The notes beneath the pieces were generated by a model that had not been told where the DNA came from, searched no databases, and worked only from the letters and a program-made list of their open reading frames with translations. The position numbers and the translations under genes are program-made. Below are positions 1-8,539 of a stretch of DNA of 32,902 bases, piece after piece. The stretch is taken from assembly GCA_030377865.1 (NCBI GenBank), contig JAUCGA010000063.1, forward strand, positions 1 to 32,902, given 5' to 3'. Origin of the DNA: Anaerolineales bacterium HSG25 (GTDB lineage: Bacteria > Chloroflexota > Anaerolineae > 4572-78 > J111). Positions within the stretch are counted from its first letter, which is position 1; the number at the start of each line of letters is the position of its first letter.

Positions 1-23
1 TTTCCGGGGGGCACCCCCTGGGG

Positions 24-953
24 GTGACCCTCCTGAACAGGTGTTGCAACGCTATGGATGCGAACCACCTTCCTTGGATGCCTCTTTGGTATAATTTTGT
101 AAAAACCCACTACACCGTAATTTCAGATATCACCCAACCGTTACAGACCCTCACCTCTGCCGCGGAGCAGATTCAAGCGGGTGATTTAACGGTGCATGCT
201 CAAGTCACCTCTGGCGATGAGATTGGTCAATTGGCCGATACCTTCAACAGTATGACTGCTAATCTGCGGCAAACACGAGACGATTTGGAAGACCGTCAAC
301 AAGCGTTACGGCAACAAAACAAATACCTCAACTCTACCGCCGAGCTAAGTGAGCGGTTAAGCGCCATTCTTAATATTGATGAGCTATTGATGGAGTTGGT
401 TAATCAACTGCAAACCCAGTTCGATTATTACCATGTGCATGTGTATTTATTGGACGAATCAAGTAACATGTTGGTGATGACGGCTGGCATCGGCACAGCC
501 GGAGCAACCATGAAAGAGCAAGGGCATGCCATTGCTTTAGTTATTGGCTATAAAGGGGCACGCCGTAAAGCCTTGGTAGTCGATGATAAAGATTATAACC
601 GCTCAGTACTGGTCAGCATGCTCGAACCGTTAGGATTTGAGATTATCATCGCCAAAAATGGACAAGAAGCGATTGAACAAACTAAAACCCATCAACCCGA
701 CATGGTGTTAATGGACATGATCATGCCCATCATGACCGGTTTTGAGGCCACCCAGATTATTCGCGAAACGCCCAGTTTACAAAAAACTGTTATTATCGGA
801 GCCTCGGCCAGTGCATTTGAGAAAGACAAAGAGAGAGTGCGTTTAGCGGGTTGTGATGCCTTTTTAGCCAAACCTCTCCGCACTACAGAACTGTGTACGA
901 TAGTCAGGGGATTGAGACTTTGGTGGAGCGGTATTTGTGATTCGTTGATTTGA
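24..953 (+). CDS. HAMP-GAF(partial)-receiver protein, remnant of a hybrid sensor kinase
   Basis: The frame is open to the left edge, and the first possible start is a GTG at 24. Residues 1-32 resemble nothing I know. Residues ~33-85 are a HAMP linker (ITQPLQTLTSAAEQI, then GDEIGQLADTFNSM). Residues ~105-170 are the first half of the GAF module shared by four other proteins here (ILNIDELLMELVNQL, YYHVHVYLLDE). The GAF then stops, and after VIGYKGARRK a complete receiver follows (D187-D188, phosphoacceptor D231, S261, K283). The rest of the GAF and the whole HisKA/HATPase core that normally lie between these parts are missing, so this looks like an in-frame internal deletion of a hybrid kinase, possibly also cut at its 5' end. 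It may still make a phospho-accepting protein or may be a decaying remnant. The stop codon lies inside the 8-bp target duplication of the mini-element that follows. Confidence 0.6.
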   Translation: MTLLNRCCNAMDANHLPWMPLWYNFVKTHYTVISDITQPLQTLTSAAEQIQAGDLTVHAQVTSGDEIGQLADTFNSMTANLRQTRDDLEDRQQALRQQNKYLNSTAELSERLSAILNIDELLMELVNQLQTQFDYYHVHVYLLDESSNMLVMTAGIGTAGATMKEQGHAIALVIGYKGARRKALVVDDKDYNRSVLVSMLEPLGFEIIIAKNGQEAIEQTKTHQPDMVLMDMIMPIMTGFEATQIIRETPSLQKTVIIGASASAFEKDKERVRLAGCDAFLAKPLRTTELCTIVRGLRLWWSGICDSLI

Positions 954-954
954 G

Positions 955-1045
955 GTAAATATTCAGTGAACTCGCTAGAAAGAGCATCAGAAACCCGATT
1001 TCTCAAAGAAATCGGGTTTCTAGGGCGGTTTTACTGAACTTTTAC
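955..1045. mobile_element. Palindromic mini-element family A, copy 1 (91 bp, MITE-like)
   Basis: This is a near-palindromic element. Its imperfect terminal inverted repeats are GTAAATATTCAGTGAA on the left and, on the opposite strand from the right, GTAAAAGTTCAGTAAA. At the centre is a perfect 15-bp hairpin (989-1003 with 1007-1021, loop CAA). It is flanked by a perfect 8-bp direct repeat GATTTGAG (947-954 and 1046-1053), the expected footprint of transposition. Other copies are at 19443-19533 and, interrupted, at 13382-13710. No transposase is present in the window, so movement would need one in trans. The central hairpin could also terminate transcription or protect the 3' end of the preceding mRNA. 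Confidence 0.85.
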
Positions 1046-1338
1046 GATTTGAGTGGATGTAGAGCCTTTGGCAGGGAACGGTTTGGGGGGATATGACCGC
1101 CAATCAAAAACTTGTGCAGTTCATGGTGAGAGTGGTTCAATTTTAGAGATTGAACCACTCTGGAGCGCGCAACTTATTTAGACCTCATTCCTATGCGCTC
1201 CCTTTGGCTCAGTATAAATCTGGTTATCCGGCAAGGTAAAATTTCAGGTGTGAGTCGGATCACGAGAGAACTGGTCTTTTTTCTAATCAAGATGTTGGGT
1301 ACCAAGATTACCAATAAACCTATTTTTGAACTTATTCC
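1046..1338. other. Intergenic spacer before the sensor kinase
   Basis: No gene is seen here. It holds the right target-site copy of mini-element A, a relic of the AATCNNN-type repeat (ATATGACCGCCAATC at 1091-1105, identical to 15 bp at 32384-32398), the inverted repeat listed at 1130-1160, and about 175 bp leading to the kinase start. I see no convincing Shine-Dalgarno sequence or promoter box in that leader. Confidence 0.5.
1130..1160. repeat. Perfect 12-bp inverted repeat
   Basis: GAGTGGTTCAAT (1130-1141) pairs with ATTGAACCACTC (1149-1160) across a 7-nt loop. There is no T-run on either side, so it is not a typical intrinsic terminator. It could be an operator, an mRNA hairpin or a remnant of a palindromic element. 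Confidence 0.6.
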
Positions 1339-4300
1339 ATGAAAAATAAACTTACTTCTAAAATTCGTAATAAAATAATATTGACTACTGTGTTTGTGGC
1401 CTTACTTTGCATTATTATTATCGGTGGACATGCCTATTGGGTTACCTCCAATCTACTACAGGAGGAGGTGACCGAGCAAGAATTGTCTAAGCTAGATAAC
1501 TTGGCCGCGGGTATATACGGCTTTTTAATCGGATTAGAGCAAGATGTACTCTATTTAAGTAAGAGTAACACACTTAACCAGTATCTACAAGCCGTAGAAG
1601 CTCAAGATTCGGCTGTGGATATTGCGAGTAAACGGGATGCCGCTGAAGAAGATTTTTTTGTTTTTGCCCAAGCAAGGGGCATTTATGACCAGATACGGTT
1701 TATTGATGCTACAGGCCAAGAAATTATCCGCATCAATACTGATCCCATAACGGGACAAGTTAACACTGTTTCGGCTGACCAATTGCAAAACAAGGCCAAT
1801 CGGTATTACTTTTCAGACACTGCTAAGTTATCAAAGGGAGAGGTTTTTATATCCTCACTCGATTTGAATAGAGAGCAGGGTGAAATTGAGGTGTTAGCCG
1901 ATGGCTCCTATAAACCAGTTATTCGTTACGGAACTCCCGTTGTAATTGAAGGGGAGACTGTTGGGGTTATTGTGACCAATGTATTAGCGAATGGTTTTCT
2001 TGCTCCGTTGTTTGCCGTCAACGAGAATCTTTTTTTAGTCGATCAAGATGGCTATTTTATCTGTTATACTGCCGAGCCACATTGTTGGGGGCGTGATTTA
2101 GAAACTGGCATCACCATCTTAAACCATTACCCTCCGCATGTCGGTGAGAAGCTGTTCTACGGTGCTCCGGGTTCAATTATTGACAATGGCACCTTCTTTG
2201 CATATCGGTTTTTTCAAATATCCCAATATACACCCATGATCTGGCATATCGGAGCCGCTGAACCACAAGATACTGTCTTTAAGCAAGTGTTTGACTTTGT
2301 ATACAGCGCCCAAGCCGTTGCTCTTTTGGCTCTTTTTGTAGCGGTTATTGCGGCCATGATTTTAGCCCGTGCCCTCACAGCCCCGATTGTAGAGCTAAAT
2401 AAAGCCGCATTACAAGTAGCTGAGGGTAATTTTGATCTGAATATAACCCCCACCACCAACGATGAAATTGGTTCCTTGGCTGAAGCCTTTAACATCATGG
2501 CTAGTCAAGTACTCGACTTAATTACAACGTTAGAGGATCGAGTTCGGGAACGGACGCGTCGTCTGGAATTAGTGGCGACACTAAGCGAGCGCCTTAGCAC
2601 GATTCTTAGTCAAGATGAACTTTTAATTGAACTAGTGACCCAACTCCAAGAAAATTTAGGCTATTACCATGCCCATGTTTATCTGCTTGATGATGGTGGT
2701 GATCATCTGGTATTTGCCGCTGGAAGTGGAGAATCGGGACGAACCGTGCTGATCAACACCTATACTATTCCTCTAGCCGACCCCACTAGCTCTGTGTCAC
2801 AAGTAGCTCGTACTCACGAACTGATGATTATTGACGATATGCGACAACGTCCTCATTGGCAACCCAACCCACTTTTCCCCGATAGTAGCTCTAAAATTGC
2901 GGTGCCGATTATTGCCACTCTTAATCTATCTCATCAGCGCAAAACAATCGGTGTTCTGGTCGTTCACCAAAACACGGTTAGTGGTTTAGATGCGAGTGAT
3001 GCCGATTTGTTGCGTTCCCTAGCCAGCCATGTGGCAACTGATTTAACCAATGTTCGTTTGTTTGAAACCACACAAGCTAATCTTTCTAAAACAGAAAATC
3101 AATACCATATCAGTCGTCGAGTAATGTCAACAACTAATTTGTCGGAAGTGTTAGAGGCAATTGTTGAAAGTTTGGATTTACCCGTTATTGTTCGAGCTAT
3201 CTTGTTGATGAGTGAATATAACGACAAAGGCGAGGTTAAGGCCATGCTCTTACAAGCCAGTTGGTACAGTGGACAAGGAACCGCACCTCGCCCGTTAGGT
3301 ACTCGATATGACTGGCCTAGGGATACAGTGATTACCATGTCGTTAACGACGGCTCCACTTTATTTTGATGATATTCAGAACGATACCCGAGTCAGTGAAG
3401 GAGCCATTATTGGGGCACGAGAGCGTAATATTGGAGCCATGATCATTTTGCCATTAGTACGACATGGGCAACAGAACGCAGTTTGTATGTTGATTGGGGA
3501 ACAACCATACTCGTTTACTGGTAAAGAACTTCGTCCTTATTTTTCATTGGTTGGGCAACTATCGGTCTCTGTCGAGAATCACTATCTGTTGGAACAAACT
3601 CAACAGCGAGCCGCCGAACTAGTTGTCGCCAAAGAGACGCTCACCAAACTTAATGCTGATAAAGATAAGTTCTTCTCAATTGTGGCTCATGACTTAAAAG
3701 GGCCATTTATGCCAGTGTTAGGCAATGCTGAACTACTGGTCGATCTGGCTGGAGAGCTATCACCAAATGAGTTAAAGACTATAAGCCAGTCGATTTATCG
3801 CTCCGCCAAAAACACTCTCAACCTGCTAGAGAATCTGCTCCAATGGTCACGAATGCAGATGGGGCACATGGAGTATCAACCTGAGCCGATACTATTACGG
3901 GACGTTGTTCAACAAACAATGGAAGTACTATATATAACCGCAGAAGCCAAACAAATTACCTTAGAAAGTACTGTTCCCGAAACATTGATGGTTTGTGCTG
4001 ATGTCTACATGATTGATACCGTTATTCGGAATTTGGTCAATAACGCCTTAAAATTTACCCCTGCCGAGGGACAGGTAACGATTTATAGTCAAGAGCAAGA
4101 ATTTCTAAATGCTGATCAAATTGGCTATACGGAGGTTATCATTAAGGATACAGGTGTTGGTATTAGCTCCGAAGCTATTGATAAACTGTTTAAGATTAAT
4201 GTCCATCATAGCACCGAAGGAACTGCTAACGAAAGAGGAACTGGTTTGGGCTTGATTCTGTGCAAAGAGATGGTCGAAATAAACGGTGGCGAAATTTGGG

Positions 4301-4392
4301 TGGATAGCGTGTTAGGAGAGGGTACATCTGTTAAATTTACGGTACCTATTGTTAAAGAATCAATCAATCAATCAAACCCAATTTGGAGATAA
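1339..4392 (+). CDS. Membrane sensor histidine kinase: extracytoplasmic sensor, HAMP, two GAF domains, HisKA, HATPase
   Basis: This 1017-residue kinase has TM1 at about 13-35 and a large extracytoplasmic region of the Cache type (36-320; YDQIRFIDATGQEIIRIN is a typical dCache strand). TM2 lies at about 324-345, then HAMP (~346-400), a first GAF (~410-575, with the island's GYYHAHVYLLDD signature) and a second, different GAF (~595-775). The HisKA box is FFSIVAHDLKGPF with phosphoacceptor H784. The HATPase shows the N box (N901-N902), the G1 box DTGVGI (D937) and the G2 box GTGLGL (from G967). It has no receiver of its own, so it probably phosphorylates one in trans; the protein encoded next starts with one. 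Its kinase core is paralogous to the second core of the 8540-13357 protein. The C-terminal tail after VKFTVPI is encoded by a tetranucleotide repeat. No clear ribosome-binding site precedes the ATG. Confidence 0.9.
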   Translation: MKNKLTSKIRNKIILTTVFVALLCIIIIGGHAYWVTSNLLQEEVTEQELSKLDNLAAGIYGFLIGLEQDVLYLSKSNTLNQYLQAVEAQDSAVDIASKRDAAEEDFFVFAQARGIYDQIRFIDATGQEIIRINTDPITGQVNTVSADQLQNKANRYYFSDTAKLSKGEVFISSLDLNREQGEIEVLADGSYKPVIRYGTPVVIEGETVGVIVTNVLANGFLAPLFAVNENLFLVDQDGYFICYTAEPHCWGRDLETGITILNHYPPHVGEKLFYGAPGSIIDNGTFFAYRFFQISQYTPMIWHIGAAEPQDTVFKQVFDFVYSAQAVALLALFVAVIAAMILARALTAPIVELNKAALQVAEGNFDLNITPTTNDEIGSLAEAFNIMASQVLDLITTLEDRVRERTRRLELVATLSERLSTILSQDELLIELVTQLQENLGYYHAHVYLLDDGGDHLVFAAGSGESGRTVLINTYTIPLADPTSSVSQVARTHELMIIDDMRQRPHWQPNPLFPDSSSKIAVPIIATLNLSHQRKTIGVLVVHQNTVSGLDASDADLLRSLASHVATDLTNVRLFETTQANLSKTENQYHISRRVMSTTNLSEVLEAIVESLDLPVIVRAILLMSEYNDKGEVKAMLLQASWYSGQGTAPRPLGTRYDWPRDTVITMSLTTAPLYFDDIQNDTRVSEGAIIGARERNIGAMIILPLVRHGQQNAVCMLIGEQPYSFTGKELRPYFSLVGQLSVSVENHYLLEQTQQRAAELVVAKETLTKLNADKDKFFSIVAHDLKGPFMPVLGNAELLVDLAGELSPNELKTISQSIYRSAKNTLNLLENLLQWSRMQMGHMEYQPEPILLRDVVQQTMEVLYITAEAKQITLESTVPETLMVCADVYMIDTVIRNLVNNALKFTPAEGQVTIYSQEQEFLNADQIGYTEVIIKDTGVGISSEAIDKLFKINVHHSTEGTANERGTGLGLILCKEMVEINGGEIWVDSVLGEGTSVKFTVPIVKESINQSNPIWR
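4358..4376. repeat. (AATC)4 microsatellite at the 3' end of the kinase gene
   Basis: Four AATC units encode the SINQSN tail of the upstream kinase, 16 codons or fewer from its stop. A slip of one unit would change only the last residues and the distance to the next start. Confidence 0.8.
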
Positions 4393-4429
4393 ATTATACC
4401 TCAAAATAATTACGAGATTTGAAACCACT

Positions 4430-7400
4430 ATGACTAACGATTTCGGTACGATTTTAATCGTCGATGACAACCCCCTCAATTTAGATCTATTACTATCATA
4501 TTTAGGCCAAATTGGCTACGATCTGCTGGTGGCTAATAATGGCGCAACTGCCTTAAGTCAGTTGCAATATATTAAACCTGATCTGATTCTTTTGGATGTC
4601 ATGATGCCTGATATAGATGGTTTTGTGGTTTGTCAGCGAATTAAAGAGAATCCAGCCTTACAAAATATCCCGATTATTTTTATGACAGGTATGTCTGATA
4701 CATCTATTAAGGTAAAGGTTTTTGAGTATGGTGCGGTGGATTATATTACTAAACCGTTTCATAATCAGGAGTTGTTGGCTCGAATAAAACCCCACCTAAC
4801 CATTAAATCGTTACGATCTTGTTTGCAAGGCAAAAATCACGAACTTGAACAGAGGGTTTCTGTTCAAGTTCAGATGCGTAAAGAGCGAGACTATTTTATC
4901 GACCAGTTACGAATTACGGCTGATATTTCGACGGAACTGGTTTCAATTCTTGATGTTAACTCCTTACTCGATAAACTGATTGTGTTAGTGCAACGGCGAT
5001 TTGATCTCTATCATGTCCACATCTATTTGTTAAATGAAGATGATTTATTGATGGAGGTAGGAGTTGGTCAGATTGGGCGTGAACTGAAAGCACGTCAGCA
5101 TCATATTCCGATAGATCACGCCAATAGCCTTGTGGCAAAAGCGGCTCGAAGTCAGACTATCGTAGTCATTGGGGATGTTACCCAAGAAGTTGATTTTTTA
5201 CCAAATGATTTTTTACCAGAAACCATGTCTGAAGTCGCTATCCCTCTCATTAGTAGCAATAAACTAATGGGGGTATTGGATATGCAGGACAGTCAACCCC
5301 ATCGCTTTACCCAAGCAGATATCGATGCGTTTACTATTATGGCTAGTCAAATCTCGGCGGTATTGCAAAATGCTCGTCTTTTTGCGGAACATACACAGAC
5401 CTCGTTAGCTCTGCGGGCAAGTGAGGAACGGTACGCCTTAGCCGCTCAAGGAACTAACGATGGTTTGTGGGATTGGAACTTAAAAGAGAACCAGATATAT
5501 TTTTCGCTCCGTTGGAAATTAATTTTGGGATATGATGATCATGAAATCCAACCTCAACTTGCTGAGTGGTTCGAGCGAGTTCACCCAGAAGATTTACAAA
5601 CATTTTCTCAATATCTAAAACAACATTTAGACGGAAACTATGCGCTGTTACAGACTGAATATCGTATCAGGCATCGGGATGGTGGCTATCGTTGGGTATT
5701 ATGTCGGGGAGTAGTGGTACGAGACGAGATGGGTGAGCCGTATCGTTTTGTTGGCTCACAAGGTGACATTACAGATCGTAAACAGGCCGAAGAACGCTTA
5801 CGCCGAGATGCCTTGTACGACAAATTGACTGACTTGCCGAATAGAGCTTTGTTTATGGAGCGATTAGAGGGTTTGTTTCAACAACCTCAACCCTTATCTC
5901 AAAAAATAGCTGTTTTATTTCTTGACCTCAATAGATTTAAGCTAGTTAACGACAGTTTGGGGCATCAGGCTGGAGATAACCTGTTAATTACTGTTGCTCG
6001 TCGCTTAGAAAAAGCCGCGCGATCTCAAGACCTAGTTGCTCGTTTGGCTGGCGATGAATTTACAATTCTCCTACAGGGGTTTGAAGATACGGCTGAGATC
6101 GAACAACTTATTAATCGTATAAAAGCAGAGATAGCCCTGCCTATTGACTTCAATGGTCAGACTATATTTGTTACGATTAGTATTGGAGTAGCTCATAATA
6201 TAGCCGATTATGACTCAGCTGAAGCGTTTCTTAATCAAGCTGATATTGCCATGTATGCAGATAAAAATAATAATCATCGGCGACAAAGTGATACTTATGC
6301 TGTTCCGAGTCGTACGCAAGCTGTTGCCCGTTTACAGCTAGAATCGGATTTGTGGCAGGCACTTGACCGTAATCAGTTTGAAATTCATTATCAACCAATT
6401 GTATCGTTATTAAGTGGAATGATTACTGGTGTAGAGGCACTTTTACGCTGGAACCATCCTCAACTAGGGCTTCTCTTGCCTGATAAATTTATCTCCATCG
6501 CTGAGGAAACTGGTTTAATTGTCTCAATTGGAACATGGTTAATTGATAAAGCCGTTCGGCAACTCAGTTGGTGGCATCAAGCAGGGCATACCCATCTTCG
6601 TTTAGCCATGAACATCTCAGCCATCCAGTTTCAGCAATATAACTTGCTTATTTTGTTACAAACCGTGTTAGCTGAAACCGCCGTTTTACCAACAACTATA
6701 GAGTTGGAGATTACCGAAACAGTCGCCTTAAAAGATAACTATATGGTACTGGAAACTCTAAAGAAAGTTAGAGAATTAGGGATTCGGGTTGCGGTGGATG
6801 ATTTTGGCCTCGGCTCATCGTTAGAGCATCTAAAGCTGTTACCTTTAGACAGCCTAAAGATTGACCAAACATTTGTTCGCGGTGTGACTAAAGAGGGGTA
6901 CGATGCCGCTATCATTACTGCTATTATCAGCATGGCTCATAGTTTGAACCTAAATGTTATTGCCGAAGGTGTTGAAACAGAGTTCCAATTGGCCTTCCTA
7001 CAGCGTCAACAATGTAATGAAATTCAAGGCTATTTGTGTAGCCCAGCCTTATTAGCAACCGATTTGTCAGATAAACTTAATAGTTCCGCCCCATGTTTTA
7101 CACTTGAACCTTTGTCAAAAGAACTTAGGATACTTATTCACGCGGCAACGACTAAAGAACGTAAAATGGCCTATGCCTTGGTAAATAAGCAGTTAGTTGT
7201 AATTACCTATAACCGCGATATTGAACGCTGGGCTGATGGTTATCAGCATGGGCAGAGTTTGGTTGGTCACGACCTAGTAAATGTTTTTCCTGAGATTATA
7301 GGTCTTGAGGAGCGCATACATGGCATGTTCTTTTCCTCTCGTAGTGGACTAACTATTCCTAAAATTTATCGTCCCTCACCCGACGGTATTGGTTACTACT

Positions 7401-7555
7401 TTGATTTGTTGATTGAGCCATTTTTGACCGTTGGACCTAACTTATTGATCGTGACGATTGATGTCACCCATCAAGCGCGTTTAGAGCTACAACTGAGGCA
7501 AGAACGTAACGAATTACGCCTTAAGCTGAGAGATTTAGAGATGCAAGGAACTTGA
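4430..7555 (+). CDS. REC-GAF-PAS-GGDEF-EAL-PAS-like cyclic-di-GMP signalling protein
   Basis: I choose the ATG at 4430 (1041 aa) because the receiver fold begins at once (MTNDFGTILIVDDNP). A longer frame from 4349 would overlap the upstream kinase and add 27 residues that fit no domain. Order: receiver (phosphoacceptor D56, ITKPF lysine), coiled coil, GAF (~155-325, LYHVHIYLLNED), PAS plus PAC (~345-465, WDWNLKENQIYFS and RWVLCRGVVVRD), GGDEF (~470-630), EAL (~645-890), and a C-terminal PAS-like domain (~905-1030). The cyclase signature reads AGDEF (540-544), a variant known to be compatible with activity. The EAL domain keeps EALLRW (E669), the ELEITET glutamate, D790-D791, KIDQTFV and IAEGVET. 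Loop 6 reads DDFGLGSSLEHL, one residue shorter than the usual DDFGTGYSSLSYL. It could make or break c-di-GMP; the balance cannot be read from sequence. It is a likely partner of the kinase 37 bp upstream. Confidence 0.88.
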   Translation: MTNDFGTILIVDDNPLNLDLLLSYLGQIGYDLLVANNGATALSQLQYIKPDLILLDVMMPDIDGFVVCQRIKENPALQNIPIIFMTGMSDTSIKVKVFEYGAVDYITKPFHNQELLARIKPHLTIKSLRSCLQGKNHELEQRVSVQVQMRKERDYFIDQLRITADISTELVSILDVNSLLDKLIVLVQRRFDLYHVHIYLLNEDDLLMEVGVGQIGRELKARQHHIPIDHANSLVAKAARSQTIVVIGDVTQEVDFLPNDFLPETMSEVAIPLISSNKLMGVLDMQDSQPHRFTQADIDAFTIMASQISAVLQNARLFAEHTQTSLALRASEERYALAAQGTNDGLWDWNLKENQIYFSLRWKLILGYDDHEIQPQLAEWFERVHPEDLQTFSQYLKQHLDGNYALLQTEYRIRHRDGGYRWVLCRGVVVRDEMGEPYRFVGSQGDITDRKQAEERLRRDALYDKLTDLPNRALFMERLEGLFQQPQPLSQKIAVLFLDLNRFKLVNDSLGHQAGDNLLITVARRLEKAARSQDLVARLAGDEFTILLQGFEDTAEIEQLINRIKAEIALPIDFNGQTIFVTISIGVAHNIADYDSAEAFLNQADIAMYADKNNNHRRQSDTYAVPSRTQAVARLQLESDLWQALDRNQFEIHYQPIVSLLSGMITGVEALLRWNHPQLGLLLPDKFISIAEETGLIVSIGTWLIDKAVRQLSWWHQAGHTHLRLAMNISAIQFQQYNLLILLQTVLAETAVLPTTIELEITETVALKDNYMVLETLKKVRELGIRVAVDDFGLGSSLEHLKLLPLDSLKIDQTFVRGVTKEGYDAAIITAIISMAHSLNLNVIAEGVETEFQLAFLQRQQCNEIQGYLCSPALLATDLSDKLNSSAPCFTLEPLSKELRILIHAATTKERKMAYALVNKQLVVITYNRDIERWADGYQHGQSLVGHDLVNVFPEIIGLEERIHGMFFSSRSGLTIPKIYRPSPDGIGYYFDLLIEPFLTVGPNLLIVTIDVTHQARLELQLRQERNELRLKLRDLEMQGT

Positions 7556-7560
7556 GCATG

Positions 7561-7661
7561 GGTAGGTGGAAGAAATAAAACATCCCAATTGAGGAGTCAG
7601 CACCCGTGGTGCGACGCGTGCCTACTCCGCGGGACAATTATTTTTTTCCACGTCCCTTACC
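7561..7661. mobile_element. Palindromic mini-element with branched core (relative of 13566-13685)
   Basis: The whole segment is an imperfect palindrome starting 5 bp after the preceding stop codon. Left arm GGTAGG, TGGAAGAAATAA, TCCC pairs with right arm GGGA, TTATTTTTTTCCA, CCTTACC. In the middle GGAGT/ACTCC encloses the small hairpin GCACC-CGT-GGTGC. The core GAGGAGTCAGCACC matches, on the opposite strand, the core of the element at 13566-13685, apart from a 14-bp or so deletion. The T-run after the core stem may let it terminate the upstream gene. Confidence 0.6.
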
Positions 7662-7967
7662 ATCTTTTTGCTGACAAAGTTGTGAATTTAGCAAAAGACT
7701 ATAAACTAAAAGAGATACGTTATTTTTTGGAATAATATCGTTAGCCTATTATTGCCGAACAAATTCGATTGAACGGATAGCCAAACTGACAAACCGTGAA
7801 GGTAGGGCTAATGTAATCTTGACATTAGCTTTTAACTCCATTATGATGCTTGTGTTGTTGACACAAAACCGTTGCTCAATAAATGGCAGGGTTTGGCTAA
7901 AATTTGATCGCCTCAAGATAAATTGATTGCTGATTTCTTAGATTCCTAATTTGGAGGAGAAAATATA
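7662..7967. other. Spacer with two short inverted repeats
   Basis: No gene is seen. GCTAATGT (7807-7814) pairs with ACATTAGC (7822-7829) and is followed by TTTT, which makes a weak terminator-like hairpin. TTGTGT/ACACAA (about 7850-7866) is a second small inverted repeat. Either could be an operator for the receiver gene downstream; nothing more can be said. Confidence 0.35.
7953..7958 (+). promoter_or_regulatory. Shine-Dalgarno site deciding a TTG start
   Basis: GGAGGA sits 9 nt before the TTG at 7968. No ATG lies nearby in frame, and the receiver fold begins within five residues, so TTG is the likely start. Confidence 0.75.
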
Positions 7968-8507
7968 TTGACAGAAAGAACAGTTTTAATTATTGACGAT
8001 AACCCAACAAATTTAGGTGTTGTAGCTGATTACCTAGAAGATTTTGAGTTTGAAATTTTAACTGCTTTAGACGGTCGAGACGGGTTAGCCAAAGCGCGGT
8101 CAATTAATCCTGAAGTAATTCTACTTGATGTGATGATGCCCGGTATCGACGGTTTTGAAACTTGCCGACAACTCAAACTTGATGAGACCACCAAAGACAT
8201 CCCCGTTATTTTTATGACGGCCTTAGCAAAAGAAGAGGATAAAATTAGAGGGTTTGAAGTTGGAGCGGCGGACTATATTACCAAACCGATTCATCAACAA
8301 GAAGTTTTAATTCGTTTACGAACCCATCTGCACCTTGAAGACCAACGACTAGCTATTAAGCAAGCTGAGAAGCTGTTACAACAATTACTCGAAAATGTTG
8401 AGGAAACCAAAACGCGCGCTTCGACTGAATTGGCGCAACAATTAGAGACAAGCCAGAAAATAATCAGCCAAACACTGGAATTGTTTGCTGAAGTTCATAA
8501 ATCATAG
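7968..8507 (+). CDS. Single receiver domain with C-terminal coiled coil
   Basis: This is a 179-aa response regulator that starts at TTG. Residues ~3-120 are a receiver (D10-D11, phosphoacceptor D54 in ILLDVMMPG, the FMTALA threonine, ITKPI lysine). Residues ~125-179 form a heptad-rich helix (QAEKLLQQLLENVEETKTR) with no DNA-binding or enzymatic output. It ends 32 bp before the transporter-kinase gene, so the two are probably co-transcribed. It is likely to carry a phosphoryl group to or from that kinase, or to dock on it through the coiled coil. The receiver closely resembles the N-terminal receiver of the GGDEF/EAL protein. Confidence 0.85.
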   Translation: MTERTVLIIDDNPTNLGVVADYLEDFEFEILTALDGRDGLAKARSINPEVILLDVMMPGIDGFETCRQLKLDETTKDIPVIFMTALAKEEDKIRGFEVGAADYITKPIHQQEVLIRLRTHLHLEDQRLAIKQAEKLLQQLLENVEETKTRASTELAQQLETSQKIISQTLELFAEVHKS

Positions 8508-8539
8508 ACATTTTATCCATACATCGAGGATGATGAAAG

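Noticed and set aside
89..96. TATAAT-like box upstream of the HAMP region as a promoter for the remnant gene
   Set aside because: No matching -35 at proper spacing and no start codon with ribosome-binding site shortly downstream.
1130..1160. Intrinsic terminator for the first gene
   Set aside because: The stem is perfect but no T-run follows on either strand; kept only as an inverted repeat.
4349..4429. Upstream start for the GGDEF/EAL protein
   Set aside because: It overlaps the kinase by 44 bp, lacks a ribosome-binding site, and the added 27 residues come partly from the AATC microsatellite.
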